Source of the DNA: an uncultured Gammaproteobacteria bacterium
Lineage (GTDB): Bacteria; Pseudomonadota; Gammaproteobacteria; SZUA-140
Assembly (NCBI GenBank): GCA_945787155.1
Contig: CALZHD010000007.1
Location: 1 to 54,170, forward strand
Direction: 5' to 3'
Length of the DNA: 54,170 nt
This document shows positions 16,225 through 27,146 of this stretch, piece by piece (position 1 is the first letter of the stretch; every line of letters begins with the position of its first letter). The notes beneath the pieces were generated by a model. It was given only the letters and a program-made list of their open reading frames with translations, was not told where the DNA came from and did no database searches. The position numbers and the translations under genes are program-made.

Positions 16225-17967
16225 TTATTGTGACTGCTCATGGTCTTTATGGGTAGCTGTATCTGCTGATGAGTCGCTATCGCTTGTCGGTGTTGATGCT
16301 TGGGTTGATGCTGCTGCTGGCGTCGGGCTATTGGCAGCGACAGGCGCATCCGTCTTAGGCGCAGCATCCTTTTTCTTTGCCTGCACGCGCGCGAGGGCTG
16401 CCTGAATCTCTGTTTTACGGGCCGCTTCGGCGCTGTCGCGCTGCGCCATCGCTTCCTGTCGCATTTTATCGGCCATCTGTGCGCCATCGACGGGTGGCGG
16501 TTTAGCAGTATCGGTTTTCGGACGAGGCGCTTTCTTTTTTGCGCGTTTCGCTTCGCGCTCCCGCTTTTCACGCTCGATGCGCATCAGTCGGAACTCGTGT
16601 CGCTCACGTGCCTGGTCTGATTTTTTATGCTCCTGCTCCTGGGTCCAGATCGCCCCTTTGGCGAAGCGGTAATACTGCACCAGTGGAATGTTACTGGGGC
16701 AGACATAAGAGCAGCAGCCGCATTCGATGCAATCGAATAGATCGTATTCCTGCACCTTGTCGAGCTCTTTGGCGCGCGCGTGCCAATAGAGCTGCTGCGG
16801 CAGTAGCTTGACTGGGCAGACATCGGCACACGCCCCGCAGCGAATGCACGGCATCGCCGGACGATCCAGCCCCAGCTCTTCACGGGTCGCAGCGATGATG
16901 CAGTTAGTGGTCTTGATGACAGGCAGATTGATCTCATGCAGTGCAAAGCCCATCATCGGCCCGCCCATGACGAGGCGTTCGATCTGGTCAAATTCAGCGC
17001 CGCACTGCTGCAGTAGTTCGTCCATCGGGGTGCCGATGAGTACTTCGAGATTACGTGGCTGTTTGACCGCTTGTCCGGTAATCGTCACCATGCGTGAGAT
17101 AAGCGGCTGGCCGAGATGGATGGCACGATAGATCGCCGCAGCGGTCGCCACATTGTGACACACCACGCCGATGTGGAGCGCGAGGCCATTGCTTGGCACC
17201 TCTTTGCCGGTGATCACCTGTACCAGCTGTTTTTCACTGCCCTGCGGGTAGCGCGTCGGCACCAGCGCAACACGCAGCCCGGCGATCCCGGCGGCCGCCT
17301 TGCAGATGCTTTCATAGGCCTCTGGTTTGTTGTCTTCGATCGCGATAACGCACTCTTCCGCCTGTAGTGCATGACGCATGATGTGGACGCCTTCAATGAT
17401 TGAGTGGGCATCTTCACGCATCAACATGTCGTCGCAGGTGATATAGGGTTCGCACTCAACTCCGTTGAGGATCAGGGTCTTGATCTTCTTTTGCGAGCCA
17501 GGATTGAGTTTGATGAATGATGGAAAACCTGCGCCGCCGAGTCCAACGATCCCCGCTTCGCGGATGATATTACGCAGGTGGCTGGGATTTTTTTCGCTGT
17601 AATCCTGATCTGGGGTGTATTCGACCCATGCATCGCGGCCATCGGGTTCGATCACAATCGCCAGTGCGCTGAGGCCTGATGGGTGGGGGATGGGGTGTTC
17701 GCTGATATCGATGATCTTGCCAGACGTGGGGGCGTGTACCGGCGCGCTAACATAACCGTTGGCATTCGCGATCTTTTGCCCTTTTAGTACAGTGTCTCCG
17801 ATCTCGACGATGGGTTCCGCCGCTTCACCGATATGCTGATGCAGCGGCAGAACCAGCTTTTTGGGTAGCTGCGCTAATGCCGACGGCTCCGTGGTGGATT
17901 GCAGTTTGTTCTGTTCCGGGTGGATGCCGCCATGGAAGTCCCACAGTTTTACCGGGGCCATGCTCAT
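16225..17967 (-). CDS. rsxC: Electron transport complex subunit RsxC (RnfC)
   Basis: Peripheral NADH-oxidising subunit of 580 residues. N-terminal RnfC barrel ([15 protein letters not shown]), NADH/FMN-binding [13 protein letters not shown] around residue 137, a SLBB-like region, then two [4Fe-4S] clusters: [12 protein letters not shown] around 378-389 and [12 protein letters not shown] around 416-427. The last 130 residues are a charged, Ala/Lys/Pro-rich tail of variable type in this family (in E. coli it is much longer and repetitive). It overlaps rsxB by four bases (ATGA). It accepts electrons from, or donates them to, NAD(H) at the cytoplasmic face. Confidence 0.95.
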   Translation of the reverse strand: MSMAPVKLWDFHGGIHPEQNKLQSTTEPSALAQLPKKLVLPLHQHIGEAAEPIVEIGDTVLKGQKIANANGYVSAPVHAPTSGKIIDISEHPIPHPSGLSALAIVIEPDGRDAWVEYTPDQDYSEKNPSHLRNIIREAGIVGLGGAGFPSFIKLNPGSQKKIKTLILNGVECEPYITCDDMLMREDAHSIIEGVHIMRHALQAEECVIAIEDNKPEAYESICKAAAGIAGLRVALVPTRYPQGSEKQLVQVITGKEVPSNGLALHIGVVCHNVATAAAIYRAIHLGQPLISRMVTITGQAVKQPRNLEVLIGTPMDELLQQCGAEFDQIERLVMGGPMMGFALHEINLPVIKTTNCIIAATREELGLDRPAMPCIRCGACADVCPVKLLPQQLYWHARAKELDKVQEYDLFDCIECGCCSYVCPSNIPLVQYYRFAKGAIWTQEQEHKKSDQARERHEFRLMRIEREKREREAKRAKKKAPRPKTDTAKPPPVDGAQMADKMRQEAMAQRDSAEAARKTEIQAALARVQAKKKDAAPKTDAPVAANSPTPAAASTQASTPTSDSDSSADTATHKDHEQSQ

Positions 17968-18545
17968 GCGGAGGCCTCCAGCGGATTATCTGGTGTCGAT
18001 TTTTGTGCGATCGGCTTTTCAGGATAAGGCCATTTCCACGTCAACATATCCTGTTTGATCTCGACCATCTCGATGCAGTCTACTGGGCAGGGCGGTAGGC
18101 ACAGATCACAGCCGGTGCATTCGGATTCAATGATGGTGTGCATCTGTTTCGCTGCGCCAAGGATCGCATCCACCGGGCACGCCTGAATACAGAGCGTACA
18201 GCCGATGCAGGTCTGCTCATCGATGAAGGCGACAGTCTTCGGCTTGATCGCACCATTTTCCGGATTGAGCGGCAGCGGCTCACGGTCGAGCAGGTCGGCC
18301 AGCGCGATGATGGTGACTTCACCACCGGGGGGGCACTGGTTGATTTCGGCCCCTTCGTTGGCAATCGCCTCTGCATACGGGCGGCAGCCGGGGTAGCCGC
18401 ACTGGCCGCACTGCGTCTGGGGTAGTTGTGCATCGATCTGTTCGACCAGCGGGTCTCCCTCGACCTTGAAGCGTACCGCAGCAAAACCGAGGATCAGCCC
18501 AAAGACCAGCGACAGCGCGCTCAATACTAAAATTGCCGTCAGCAT
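17964..18545 (-). CDS. rsxB: Electron transport complex subunit RsxB (RnfB)
   Basis: Membrane-anchored ferredoxin-like subunit, 193 residues. One N-terminal helix (about 4-24), then a four-cysteine Fe-S domain (CGQCGYPGC...QCPPGG) and two [4Fe-4S] ferredoxin motifs: [16 protein letters not shown] and [16 protein letters not shown]. RnfB is the exit to ferredoxin or, in SoxR-reducing systems, to other acceptors. It sits one base after the rsxA stop and overlaps rsxC. All cysteines expected for the clusters are present. Confidence 0.95.
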   Translation of the reverse strand: MLTAILVLSALSLVFGLILGFAAVRFKVEGDPLVEQIDAQLPQTQCGQCGYPGCRPYAEAIANEGAEINQCPPGGEVTIIALADLLDREPLPLNPENGAIKPKTVAFIDEQTCIGCTLCIQACPVDAILGAAKQMHTIIESECTGCDLCLPPCPVDCIEMVEIKQDMLTWKWPYPEKPIAQKSTPDNPLEASA

Positions 18546-18546
18546 A

Positions 18547-19128
18547 TTAGACTTTTACCAGCCCCGAGAATCCCATGAAGGCGAGTGACATCAGCCCAGC
18601 CGTAATCAGGCCGATGGCAGGCCCCTGAAAGACGACCGGCACGTCGGCGGCGGCGAGGCGTTCGCGCATCGCAGCAAACAGGATCAGCACGATTGAAAAA
18701 CCGACTGCTGCACCAAAGCCGTAGATCGCTGATTGCAGGAAGTTCAGCTCCTGCTGAATGTTGAGCAGGGCAACCCCGAGTACCGCACAGTTGGTGGTGA
18801 TCAGCGGCAGGAAGATGCCGAGCACTTTGTGCAGTAGCGGACTGGTTTTTTGAATCACCATCTCAGTGAACTGTACTACGACCGCAATCACCAGGATGAA
18901 GGTGATGGTACGCAGGTATTCAATATCGTAGTACGCCAGCAGGTAGCGGTTGGCGAGGTAACTGCAAACCGATGACAACGTTAGCACGAAGGTGGTCGCC
19001 AGCGCCATGCCGATGGCCGTTTCAAGTTTGCGCGACACCCCCATGAAGGGGCACAGACCAAGGAATTTGACCAGTACAAAATTGTTGACCAGCACGGTGC
19101 TGAGAAGGATGAGGGCTAATTCGGTCAT
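18547..19128 (-). CDS. rsxA: Electron transport complex subunit RsxA (RnfA)
   Basis: Integral membrane subunit, 193 residues, six helices. Family words: [21 protein letters not shown] near residue 13, [13 protein letters not shown] around 110 and [16 protein letters not shown]. The two short cysteine-containing hairpins (GLCPFMG and NCAVLG) hold the intramembrane iron centre together with RsxE. First gene of the operon rsxABCDGE; a sigma-70-like promoter lies at 19156-19185. It follows metG by about 100 bp on the same strand, so partial read-through is also possible. Confidence 0.95.
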   Translation of the reverse strand: MTELALILLSTVLVNNFVLVKFLGLCPFMGVSRKLETAIGMALATTFVLTLSSVCSYLANRYLLAYYDIEYLRTITFILVIAVVVQFTEMVIQKTSPLLHKVLGIFLPLITTNCAVLGVALLNIQQELNFLQSAIYGFGAAVGFSIVLILFAAMRERLAAADVPVVFQGPAIGLITAGLMSLAFMGFSGLVKV

Positions 19129-19155
19129 GTGCTCTATATCGTTGTTTTATACCGC

Positions 19156-19185
19156 ATTATTTAATCGTTCACGTGGCGGTGCCAA
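19156..19185 (-). promoter_or_regulatory. Candidate sigma-70 promoter of the rsx operon
   Basis: Minus-strand TTGGCA (19185-19180), an 18-base spacer and AATAAT (19161-19156); each hexamer matches consensus at five of six positions. The downstream end is about 27 bases before the rsxA ATG. It sits in the short metG-rsxA gap, the only place for an operon-specific promoter. Confidence 0.4.
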
Positions 19186-19229
19186 TGTTACTCCGCCAGA
19201 CTTCCCGCTACAACGTAGAGGGAGTGGGG

Positions 19230-21410
19230 CTATTTCACCTTCATGCCGGGTTGTGCGCCCTCATGGGGTTCCAGTATCCACAGTTCTTTGCCGCCGGGGC
19301 CTGCTGCCAGCACCATCCCTTCCGAGAGGCCAAAGCGCATTTTGCGCGGTGCGAGATTGGCCACCATCACTGTTAACTTGCCTTCCAGTTGTTCTGGTGT
19401 ATAGGCCGATTTAATTCCGGCAAATACGTTGCGTGTCTGCGTTTCGCCGATATCGAGTGTCAGTTGCAGCAGTTTGTCAGCCCCTTCGACGTGCTGCGCC
19501 TTAACGATTCTGGCGATGCGCAGATCGACTTTGGCGAAGTCATCAAACTGGATGGTGTTGTCTGTTTCATCATTTATGGAAGATCCCGCTCCATTCTCGG
19601 GGACAGCAAGTCCAGCTCCATTCTTAGATTTAGTCGTTTTTTTCTGTTCGGTCTTACTGTTTTTCTGCTGTGCCTCGCCGTGTCGTGCCGGTGATGGCGC
19701 TTGTTGTAATGTGGCAGCACTCGCCTCGATCATCGCATTGATCTGTTTCTGTTCGATGCGTTTCATCAGGTGCTTGTAGGGATTAATGGTGTGGTTGGTC
19801 AACAGCTCGTTGACATCCTGCCATTGCAATGGATCGATATTGAGGAACGCCTCGACTTCGCTTGCCAGCTTTGGCAGCACTGGCTTGAGATAGATCGTCA
19901 GTACTCGAAAGGCGTTGATGATCGCGCTGCAGACGGTTTGCAGCGCCGCTTCCTGGCCCTCCTGTTTGGCCATCACCCACGGTGCCTTGTCGCTGACATA
20001 CTCGTTGGCCTGATCGGCCAGCGCCATGATTTCACGCATCGCCTCGCTGAACTGACGTGCCTCAAAAAGATGGGCGATCTGTGCCGACTGTGCCTGAATC
20101 GCTGTGACCAGTGTTGCGCCATCGTCATCCAGCGTGGTCGCGAGCTGGCCGTCGAAGCGTTTGCTGATAAAGCCTGCCGAGCGCGAGGCGATGTTGATGT
20201 ATTTGCCCACCAGATTGCTATTAACACGCGCGGTGAAGTCTTCGAGGTTGAGATCGATGTCCTCGACACGGTCGCTTAGTTTGGCAGCGAAGTAGTAACG
20301 CAGGTACTCCGGATTCAGATGTTCGAGATAGGTGCGCGCCATAATAAAGGTGCCGCGTGATTTTGACATCTTCTGTCCATCCACCGTCAGAAAGCCGTGC
20401 ACGCAGATCTTGGTCGGGGTGCGATAGCCTGCATATTGCAGTGTCGCAGGCCAGAACAGTGCGTGGAAATAGAGGATATCCTTGCCGATAAAATGGTACA
20501 ACTCGGCGTCGCTGTCGGGCTGCCAGTAGCTATCGAAATCGAGTCCCTCTCTCTCACAGAGATTTTTAAAGCTTGCCATGTAGCCGATTGGCGCATCGAG
20601 CCATACATAGAGGAACTTGCCCGGTGCATCGGGGATCTCAAAACCAAAGTAGGGGGCGTCGCGTGAGATGTCCCAGTCGCGCAGGCCAGCCTCAAACCAC
20701 TCCGCCATCTTATTAGCGGCTTCGCTCTGTAGCGGTGCGTCATCACCATTGCGATTGAGCCACTCTTTTAAAAATGTTTCGCACTCAGCCAGCTGGAAAA
20801 AGTGATGCTCCGATTCCCTGGTGATCGGCGTGGCACCCGAAAGCGCAGAGTATGGGTTGATCAGATCTGTCGGTGAATAGGTTGCGCCACACACCTCGCA
20901 GGAATCACCGTATTGATCTTCTGCCTTACATTTAGGACAGCCGCCCTTGATAAATCGATCCGACAGGAACATCTCTTTTTCTGGGTCATAAAGCTGCTCA
21001 ATGGTGCGCTTTGCGATCAGCCCTGCTTTATCGAGTCGGCGGTAGATATCCTGCGATAGCTCGCGGTTCTCGTCAGAGTGAGTCGAGTGGTAGTTATCAA
21101 ACTCGATCGCAAAATCGCTAAAATCCTGAAAATGCTCGCCGTGGACACGCTCGATCAGCGCCTCAGGGGTGGTTCCTTCCTGTTCAGCGCGCAACATGAC
21201 CGGCGTGCCGTGGGTGTCATCGGCGCAGACGTAATGGCAGCGGTGGCCGCGCATCTTCTGAAATCGCACCCAAATATCGGTCTGAATATATTCGACCAGG
21301 TGGCCAATGTGGATCGAGCCATTGGCGTACGGCAATGCACTGGTGACCAGTATCTTGCGCTTACCTGCGGTTGATCCCGATATTGTATTTGGCGCTGAAT
21401 TTGACGGCAT
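19230..21410 (-). CDS. metG: Methionyl-tRNA synthetase
   Basis: Class I aminoacyl-tRNA synthetase of 726 residues that charges tRNA-Met. I start at ATG 21410 (AGGA ten bases upstream); the longer frame opens with TTG. The HIGH signature is in [12 protein letters not shown], the zinc knuckle is CPKCKAEDQ...CEVCG, and KMSKS is in [12 protein letters not shown]. The C-terminal 110 residues ([17 protein letters not shown] onward) are the tRNA-binding EMAPII-like dimerisation domain, joined by a low-complexity linker rich in Ala, Lys and Gln. It is divergent from the Mrp/ApbC gene, the same arrangement as in E. coli and relatives. Confidence 0.97.
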   Translation of the reverse strand: MPSNSAPNTISGSTAGKRKILVTSALPYANGSIHIGHLVEYIQTDIWVRFQKMRGHRCHYVCADDTHGTPVMLRAEQEGTTPEALIERVHGEHFQDFSDFAIEFDNYHSTHSDENRELSQDIYRRLDKAGLIAKRTIEQLYDPEKEMFLSDRFIKGGCPKCKAEDQYGDSCEVCGATYSPTDLINPYSALSGATPITRESEHHFFQLAECETFLKEWLNRNGDDAPLQSEAANKMAEWFEAGLRDWDISRDAPYFGFEIPDAPGKFLYVWLDAPIGYMASFKNLCEREGLDFDSYWQPDSDAELYHFIGKDILYFHALFWPATLQYAGYRTPTKICVHGFLTVDGQKMSKSRGTFIMARTYLEHLNPEYLRYYFAAKLSDRVEDIDLNLEDFTARVNSNLVGKYINIASRSAGFISKRFDGQLATTLDDDGATLVTAIQAQSAQIAHLFEARQFSEAMREIMALADQANEYVSDKAPWVMAKQEGQEAALQTVCSAIINAFRVLTIYLKPVLPKLASEVEAFLNIDPLQWQDVNELLTNHTINPYKHLMKRIEQKQINAMIEASAATLQQAPSPARHGEAQQKNSKTEQKKTTKSKNGAGLAVPENGAGSSINDETDNTIQFDDFAKVDLRIARIVKAQHVEGADKLLQLTLDIGETQTRNVFAGIKSAYTPEQLEGKLTVMVANLAPRKMRFGLSEGMVLAAGPGGKELWILEPHEGAQPGMKVK

Positions 21411-21642
21411 CGTCCCGAAATCCTGACTTGTTACGATTTTTATTTTGTTATGCGTCAAATCTGCTTAGATCTGCGCGGATTAACCCGGCATTATAGCCCA
21501 GGTTGGTGTCTGATGGCACGTTACGATACCGATTCAAGCTGGAAAGTCTAATCCCTTATAAATAGGTAGGCTGATGAGTGTGGAAAATTGAGTTAGAATG
21601 CGCGTTTTGTTTTGAGTAGATTTTTAAGGAGTGCGCGTAGAG

Positions 21643-22734
21643 ATGGCTGAAATTTCACAATTGCAGGTGGAGATGGCGATCAAGGGATATCAGTGTCCCT
21701 ATCTGAAGAGCGATCTGGTGAGCGCCTCAACGGTGAAGGATATCGCCATCGATGGTGGGCGTGTCACGCTCACGGTTGAGCTGGGTTTCCCGGCGGCGGG
21801 TTATGTGGAGCCATTGACGCAGGCGTTACGTGATCAGATCGCCGCGATCGACGGTGTCTCGGACGTGGTGATCGAGATCGGCAGCAAGATCATTAGTCAC
21901 ACGGTGCAGCGCGGTATCAAACCGCACAAGAATATTAAGAATATCATCGCGGTTGCCTCCGGTAAGGGCGGTGTGGGTAAATCAACCACGTCGGTCAATC
22001 TGGCGCTGGCGCTGGCGGCAGAGGGTGCGCGGGTCGGTATTCTCGATGCCGACATCTATGGGCCGAGTCAGCCTCGCATGTTGGGGGCCAATGCCAAACC
22101 ACAGACCGAAGATGGCAAGACGATGATGCCGGTGATCTGCCACGATATTCAGTCGATGTCGATTGGTTACATGATCGAAGAGGATAATCCGATGATCTGG
22201 CGTGGCCCGATGGTGACGCAGGCGCTGGAACAACTACTCAATGACACCAACTGGGATGATCTCGATTATCTGGTGATCGATCTGCCACCGGGTACCGGTG
22301 ATGTGCAATTGACACTGGCGCAAAAGATCCCAGTGAGTGCTTCGGTGATCGTGACGACGCCTCAAGATATTGCACTGCTGGACGCGCGCAAGGCGCTGAA
22401 GATGTTTGAGAAGGTTGAGGTGCCGGTGCTGGGTGTGATCGAGAACATGAGCACTCATATCTGTTCTCAGTGTGGCCACGAGGAGCATATCTTTGGTGCT
22501 GGCGGCGGTGAACGCATGGCTGAAGATTATGGCATTGCGTTGTTGGGTTCGTTGCCACTCGACATCACCATTCGTGAAAATGCCGATGGTGGCAAACCGA
22601 GTGTTGTGGCCGATCCTGAAGGCGTGATTGCGCAGAACTATCGTGATATTGCGCGTCGTGTCGCAGCGGGGTTGTCACAGCAGGCGAAGGATTATAGCGC
22701 TGCGTTTCCTAATATTGTGGTGCAGAATACCTGA
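21643..22734 (+). CDS. apbC: Iron-sulfur cluster carrier protein Mrp/ApbC
   Basis: P-loop ATPase of 363 residues that delivers Fe-S clusters. Start ATG 21643, with AAGGAG at 21626-21631; the in-frame GTG at 21631 overlaps this site and is rejected. An N-terminal DUF59/MIP18 domain (about 1-90) precedes the ATPase: ASGKGGVGKSTTSVNL is the deviant Walker A (lysine early), VIDLPPGTGDVQL is Walker B, and C-x-x-C in HICSQCGHEE binds the bridging cluster. It diverges from metG and is followed by dcd 56 bp on. Confidence 0.95.
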   Translation: MAEISQLQVEMAIKGYQCPYLKSDLVSASTVKDIAIDGGRVTLTVELGFPAAGYVEPLTQALRDQIAAIDGVSDVVIEIGSKIISHTVQRGIKPHKNIKNIIAVASGKGGVGKSTTSVNLALALAAEGARVGILDADIYGPSQPRMLGANAKPQTEDGKTMMPVICHDIQSMSIGYMIEEDNPMIWRGPMVTQALEQLLNDTNWDDLDYLVIDLPPGTGDVQLTLAQKIPVSASVIVTTPQDIALLDARKALKMFEKVEVPVLGVIENMSTHICSQCGHEEHIFGAGGGERMAEDYGIALLGSLPLDITIRENADGGKPSVVADPEGVIAQNYRDIARRVAAGLSQQAKDYSAAFPNIVVQNT

Positions 22735-22790
22735 AGAAATACTCGGGAATATTTCTGAAACATACATGCTAAAAAACTGAGAATATAGAG

Positions 22791-23357
22791 ATGAGTATCA
22801 AGTCTGATAAGTGGATCCGGCGTATGGCCGAGGATCACGGCATGATCGAGCCTTATGAAGCAGGTCAGGTGAGGGAAAATGAAGGCGGGCGTATCGTCTC
22901 GTATGGTACATCGAGCTATGGTTACGATATCCGTTGCTCCGATGAGTTCAAGATTTTCACCAACATTAATTCGGCGATTGTTGACCCCAAAAACTTTGAT
23001 GAAAATAGCTTTGTCGATGTGAAATCTGATGTCTGTATCATCCCGCCAAACTCATTTGCACTGGCACGTACGGTGGAATATTTCCGCATCCCACGTAGCG
23101 TGTTGACGATCTGCCTGGGTAAATCGACCTATGCGCGTTGCGGCATTATTGTTAATGTCACGCCATTCGAGCCTGAATGGGAAGGGCATGTGACGCTGGA
23201 GTTTTCCAATACCACTCCACTGCCAGCAAAGATCTATGCCAATGAAGGGGTTGCGCAGGTGCTCTTTTTTGAGTCTGATGAAGTGTGCGAGGTATCTTAC
23301 AAGGATCGTGGCGGCAAGTATCAGGGGCAACAGGGAGTGACGTTGCCGAAGACTTGA
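22791..23357 (+). CDS. dcd: dCTP deaminase
   Basis: Deaminates dCTP to dUTP in pyrimidine deoxynucleotide synthesis; 188 residues, the usual length for the trimeric enzyme. Signatures: [24 protein letters not shown], and the catalytic glutamate region [21 protein letters not shown]. The C-terminal [12 protein letters not shown] is the lid that closes on the nucleotide. It follows apbC on the same strand and converges with the DUF3108 gene 35 bp away. Confidence 0.96.
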   Translation: MSIKSDKWIRRMAEDHGMIEPYEAGQVRENEGGRIVSYGTSSYGYDIRCSDEFKIFTNINSAIVDPKNFDENSFVDVKSDVCIIPPNSFALARTVEYFRIPRSVLTICLGKSTYARCGIIVNVTPFEPEWEGHVTLEFSNTTPLPAKIYANEGVAQVLFFESDEVCEVSYKDRGGKYQGQQGVTLPKT

Positions 23358-23392
23358 GGTCGTAATGAGGGAGGATGGGCTTGTTTTTTTGG

Positions 23393-24136
23393 TTAAATGC
23401 CTTCTACTTTTTTGATCTCAAGGGTGACGAACTCTTTGTCACTCTTTCCCTGCTTGATGCGTACCGGTAGATAGCGCAGCGACTTGGCAAACCAGATGGT
23501 GGTTTTGCGCTTGCTATCTGCGGCGCGCTCACGCTTGATCTTGATCGTTTCGATCTTTCCCATCGGGGTTTTGATGGTTTCTTCGCCCAGTAGCGTAAAT
23601 CGATACGCTTTCAGTGTACCACCATCGGCGACGGGATAGTCAAACTGAGTGAGTCCTGCTTGCAGGTCGAGCATTAGCTGTAACTGGTAGGAGAGTTTGT
23701 CCTGTGTGCCCGGCGAGATTTCCATCTGCCATGGTGCGCCATTGATGGCATTGGTGACGTTCTTATTTGTCCAGTCAAAGTTGAGTTTAACCACGCGTGA
23801 GCGTTTGCCACCTTTACGGTCATAGAGATAGTTTTGTGGCTGAATGGTATTACCGTCGAGAATATAGGTGGAACGTTCCGTGATCTTGTCTTTGATAAAG
23901 AGCGCGGCAAGCCCAGTGGTTTTAGAGTAAGACTCGAAGGTGATGGCACCATTTTCCTGTACTGTGGTAGTTCTTTTAACCTCGCCAACCTTCATCTTGC
24001 CATTGCGCAGCAATTCGTAGTGAGCGGTGAAGGTGGGAATGGTCGGGCTCTCTTCGGCATAGAGAGACGCGCTGGCCAGCAGGCAACACCCGAGGATGGC
24101 ACCTGGGGCATAGCGCATGAATGTGTTTCCGATGCT
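23393..24136 (-). CDS. DUF3108 domain-containing secreted protein
   Basis: Protein of about 247 residues. The reported frame extends upstream into pyrE; the start at 24136 (MSIGNTFMRYAPGAIL...) gives a signal peptide (GCCLLASASLYA) and a 14-base overlap with pyrE's end. An ATG at 24118 is also possible. The DUF3108 pattern is clear: FTAHYELLRNGKMKVGEVKRT, TERSTYILDG, PQNYLYDRKGGKRSR, and TTIWFAKSLRYLPVRIKQ near the end. These periplasmic proteins are of unknown function. It shares an operon with pyrE and converges with dcd. Confidence 0.85.
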   Translation of the reverse strand, partial: SIGNTFMRYAPGAILGCCLLASASLYAEESPTIPTFTAHYELLRNGKMKVGEVKRTTTVQENGAITFESYSKTTGLAALFIKDKITERSTYILDGNTIQPQNYLYDRKGGKRSRVVKLNFDWTNKNVTNAINGAPWQMEISPGTQDKLSYQLQLMLDLQAGLTQFDYPVADGGTLKAYRFTLLGEETIKTPMGKIETIKIKRERAADSKRKTTIWFAKSLRYLPVRIKQGKSDKEFVTLEIKKVEGI

Positions 24137-24149
24137 CATGAAGATATAC

Positions 24150-24794
24150 TCAGATGCAGCCATATTGAGCCTGATAATCACGGATGCGTGCCAGGGTGTC
24201 GGCCTGTTGCGGTTTTTCGCTGAGATAGTCAAGTAGTGTAGTCAGACTGGCGATACTGGTGACCTGAATGCCGTGTTGCTGCTTGATTTCCTGAATAGCG
24301 GAGGTGTCACCCTGGCCTCTTTCCTGGCGATCCAGTGCGATCGCGACACCCGCCATCGACGCACCCGCATTGTCGATGATGGCAACGGATTCGCGTACTG
24401 AGGTGCCCGCTGAGATGACATCGTCGATCACCAGTACTTTACCCTGTAACGCGGCACCGACGATGATGCCACCTTCACCGTGGCCCTTAGCCTCTTTGCG
24501 ATTGAAGGCGAATGGGATGTCGCGCTGATACTGTTCCTGTAACGCAATCACGGTAGCGACGGCGAGTGGAATGCCTTTGTATGCGGGACCATATAGCATG
24601 TCGAGTTCGACATTATCGGCAACGATGGCGGCGGCATAGTACTGGCCGAGGCGGGAGATCGTCGCGCCAGTATTGAACAGACCACTGTTGAAAAAATAGG
24701 GGCTGATTCGGCCTGATTTGAGGGTGAATTCGCCAAAACGGAGTACGCCACTGTCGATTACAAAATCGATAAAATCACGCTGGTAATCCTGCAT
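24150..24794 (-). CDS. pyrE: Orotate phosphoribosyltransferase
   Basis: Makes orotidine monophosphate from orotate and PRPP in pyrimidine synthesis; 214 residues, standard. The PRPP-binding motif is [16 protein letters not shown] (about 118-133). Other conserved pieces: [16 protein letters not shown] near residue 21, [22 protein letters not shown]. It overlaps the DUF3108 gene, which follows it on the same strand. The 130 bp upstream gap includes a strong hairpin that separates it from the dynamin-like gene. Confidence 0.97.
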   Translation of the reverse strand: MQDYQRDFIDFVIDSGVLRFGEFTLKSGRISPYFFNSGLFNTGATISRLGQYYAAAIVADNVELDMLYGPAYKGIPLAVATVIALQEQYQRDIPFAFNRKEAKGHGEGGIIVGAALQGKVLVIDDVISAGTSVRESVAIIDNAGASMAGVAIALDRQERGQGDTSAIQEIKQQHGIQVTSIASLTTLLDYLSEKPQQADTLARIRDYQAQYGCI

Positions 24795-24873
24795 ATTGTT
24801 ATCCTTACTATGATGATAGTGTTTATTGTAACCATCAGAGGTAGAGGCGGTAAACGATTGTTTGGAGAAATGT

Positions 24874-24901
24874 TATACCTCCCTCGATTGAGGGAGGTAT
24901 A
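24874..24901. terminator. Strong hairpin between the dynamin-like gene and pyrE
   Basis: TATACCTCCCTC and its complement form a perfect 12-bp stem around the four-base loop GATT. It lies 25 bases past the stop of the dynamin-like gene. No long T-run follows on the minus strand, so it may be an inefficient terminator or an RNA-stabilising or protein-binding site. Confidence 0.5.
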
Positions 24902-24925
24902 TAGCTGCTGAGAAGGTGGTGGATA

Positions 24926-26896
24926 TTAATCTGGTGGGCTGCAGTTTTGCAATGTCTTGCGCATTGCCTCAAGTGAGCTTGCTTGCTTTTCAAGTTGAGA
25001 TAGCTCTTTATTCAATATTTTGATCTGACCTTCCAGGTTGTTTTTTGACGATTTAATCTTGGTCAATGTTTCCATGTATTTGTCAATACTGGTGCGTTTT
25101 TCCTGAATCTGAATGACTAATGGATTGATTAGTTCCTTGAGCCATGCATCGGCTTCTCGATTGGCATTGCCAAATGTATTACGTACATGGCTGACAAGTG
25201 AGATGAAAAACTTTTTAACCACAAAGCTCTGTTCAGCCATGGTGGATATAGGGCTGTTACGAAATTCCTCTGCCTTGATGGCCAGTTGATCCAGCTCAGA
25301 GATGTGAGGCTGAATATTGAATTTGGGAGCTTTATGAATCTTGAGTCCGTGCTCATCGTGGAATTTCTTATAAATGGACTGGATCAGTTTATAGATTTCA
25401 TCAGAGTGCCTCTCTGCAATCTGCATCGCCTCGCGTGAGCTTTCGAAAAATTGTGTCATGCCATTTTTCATACCGTTGGTGGTCCAGCTGCCGGACATAT
25501 CCTGGCGCGTCTTTTCGATAATGACATCGATCGAATCCATGCCGAGGGTATTGAACATTACCTTGGCCTGAGTGGCAAGACGACGTCGGCTTGCCTGAAA
25601 GTTTTTAACACTCTCGTAATAGGCGACTTTCTGTTCTTTTGCTTTTTGTAGTAACTGTTGCACCACATCTTCATTCTTGCCGCGCAGTGCTTCCAGTTGT
25701 TCCAGCTGCTTATTCAGATCCTGCAGTTGACCTGCAATTGGATCGTAGGTGCTGTTGATAGACTGGCCGAATCCAGCGACAATGCTATTCCAGATGACCT
25801 GTTGTTTGGTAGGCAGGATTTCGTTGGCAAGCAGTGATTCCAGTGATAGCAGATTACTCCGTTCTAGCAGTTTTTGATCCTTTTTGGTCTTTGCGAGTAA
25901 CGCCTTTTGTGCCGACACTGGGTAGACACTACTGTCGTCGATGCCAAGCATGCTGGCGCTGGTCTTGCGTTGCTCTTCTATTGAAGCAATGACCTCGTCA
26001 GGTTTTTTCATCTCATCCCAGAGGATGTCGATTTTATTGAGTACTGCTATTAGTCCACTCTGTTTCTTGTTACGGAAGGCCATGATGTGGTTTTTCCACA
26101 TGTCGAGGTCACTCTTGGTGACACCGGTGTCGGCAGAGAGGATAAAAAGCACTGCCTGGGCGCTGGGTAGCATGTTGAGGGTTAGTTCTGGTTCGCTGCC
26201 GAGCGCATTAAGCCCGGGGGTGTCGAGGATTACTAGTCCCTGTTTCAGTAATGGGTGCGGGAAACTAATCAGGGCGTGACGCCACATCGGGATTTCGATC
26301 TTCTCTGGTGGCGGGGTATCTTCATCACCACTATGCAGCTCTTCACAGTAGAGACCAAGCTTCTCGGCCTCATCCATCGGCACGTCTTTGGTCTTGATGA
26401 CCTCTTTGAAGGCTTCTGCCATCTGGTCAGGAGAGTCTATATCGAGTGGTAGTAAGGTCCAGTAACTTTCTTCATTTTTGAGTTCTGAGAGGCTGGCATC
26501 ACTGAGGCGTGTTTCGATGGGCAGCAGCTTGATAAATGACTGATTTTTATTTTTGTCATAAAAAAGCTCAGTCGGGCACATTGTGGTACGGCCTGCCTCA
26601 GAAGGCAGCAGACGGCGGCCATAGTTGGCAAAGAAAATCGCGTTGATGAGCTCTGTTTTGCCACGCGAGAACTCAGCCACAAAGGCGATGTTGAGGTTGT
26701 CAGAATCGAGCGCTTTTAGCGCGTCAAAGATACGTAGCTCAATTTCAGGGCTACTTTTGTCGTGTTGACTGAGCCATTCCTGATAACTTCTGATGGTCTG
26801 CACAAGCTCAGTTTTCCACTGGGCAAAAGCTTCCATCTGACTGCTGAAGCGGTCTTGCTGTAGAGTCTTATTGATATCCAAAGCGTTTGTGGACAT
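24926..26896 (-). CDS. Dynamin-family large GTPase
   Basis: Protein of 656 residues. GTPase domain near the N-terminus: P-loop region AEFSRGKTELIN (residues 74-85; A74 replaces the usual first glycine), switch region RTTMCPTEL, G3 VILDTPGL with D225-G228, G4 LNKIDI with N287-D290. The rest is helical with coiled-coil segments (about 375-430 and 590-650) as in stalk-forming bacterial dynamins. There is no clear transmembrane paddle, so membrane contact would be peripheral. Bacterial dynamins usually come in pairs; here there is a single gene between YggT and pyrE. Possible roles are membrane remodelling or phage/stress defence, unproven. A TATAAT-like -10 at 26949-26954 (minus) is a weak promoter candidate. 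Confidence 0.85.
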   Translation of the reverse strand: MSTNALDINKTLQQDRFSSQMEAFAQWKTELVQTIRSYQEWLSQHDKSSPEIELRIFDALKALDSDNLNIAFVAEFSRGKTELINAIFFANYGRRLLPSEAGRTTMCPTELFYDKNKNQSFIKLLPIETRLSDASLSELKNEESYWTLLPLDIDSPDQMAEAFKEVIKTKDVPMDEAEKLGLYCEELHSGDEDTPPPEKIEIPMWRHALISFPHPLLKQGLVILDTPGLNALGSEPELTLNMLPSAQAVLFILSADTGVTKSDLDMWKNHIMAFRNKKQSGLIAVLNKIDILWDEMKKPDEVIASIEEQRKTSASMLGIDDSSVYPVSAQKALLAKTKKDQKLLERSNLLSLESLLANEILPTKQQVIWNSIVAGFGQSINSTYDPIAGQLQDLNKQLEQLEALRGKNEDVVQQLLQKAKEQKVAYYESVKNFQASRRRLATQAKVMFNTLGMDSIDVIIEKTRQDMSGSWTTNGMKNGMTQFFESSREAMQIAERHSDEIYKLIQSIYKKFHDEHGLKIHKAPKFNIQPHISELDQLAIKAEEFRNSPISTMAEQSFVVKKFFISLVSHVRNTFGNANREADAWLKELINPLVIQIQEKRTSIDKYMETLTKIKSSKNNLEGQIKILNKELSQLEKQASSLEAMRKTLQNCSPPD

Positions 26897-27146
26897 ATTT
26901 CCCTTTCCAGTCTGCCCTTAATGTAATGGCTAATATTGGCTAAAAATTATTATAGTTACAGTCTACTATCGGAATTTTGTTGCTAGGCATGAGCTTTTTT
27001 TCAAAAAACTGTCTAGCCCTCTCTATTTGTGGGGTCAAAAGAGGTTCTCTGGCCTGAAGTGAGCGTTAAAGATCTCTGGTGTTTTATTGTTTTATAAAAA
27101 ATATGTCTATTTTTTTGTATGAAGCAGTTTTTGTTGTGGCATGGGC

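Noticed and set aside
13740-19128. The rsx block as an Nqr (Na+-translocating) operon
   Set aside because: RnfB-type ferredoxin clusters and the A-B-C-D-G-E order identify Rnf; NqrA and NqrF features are absent.
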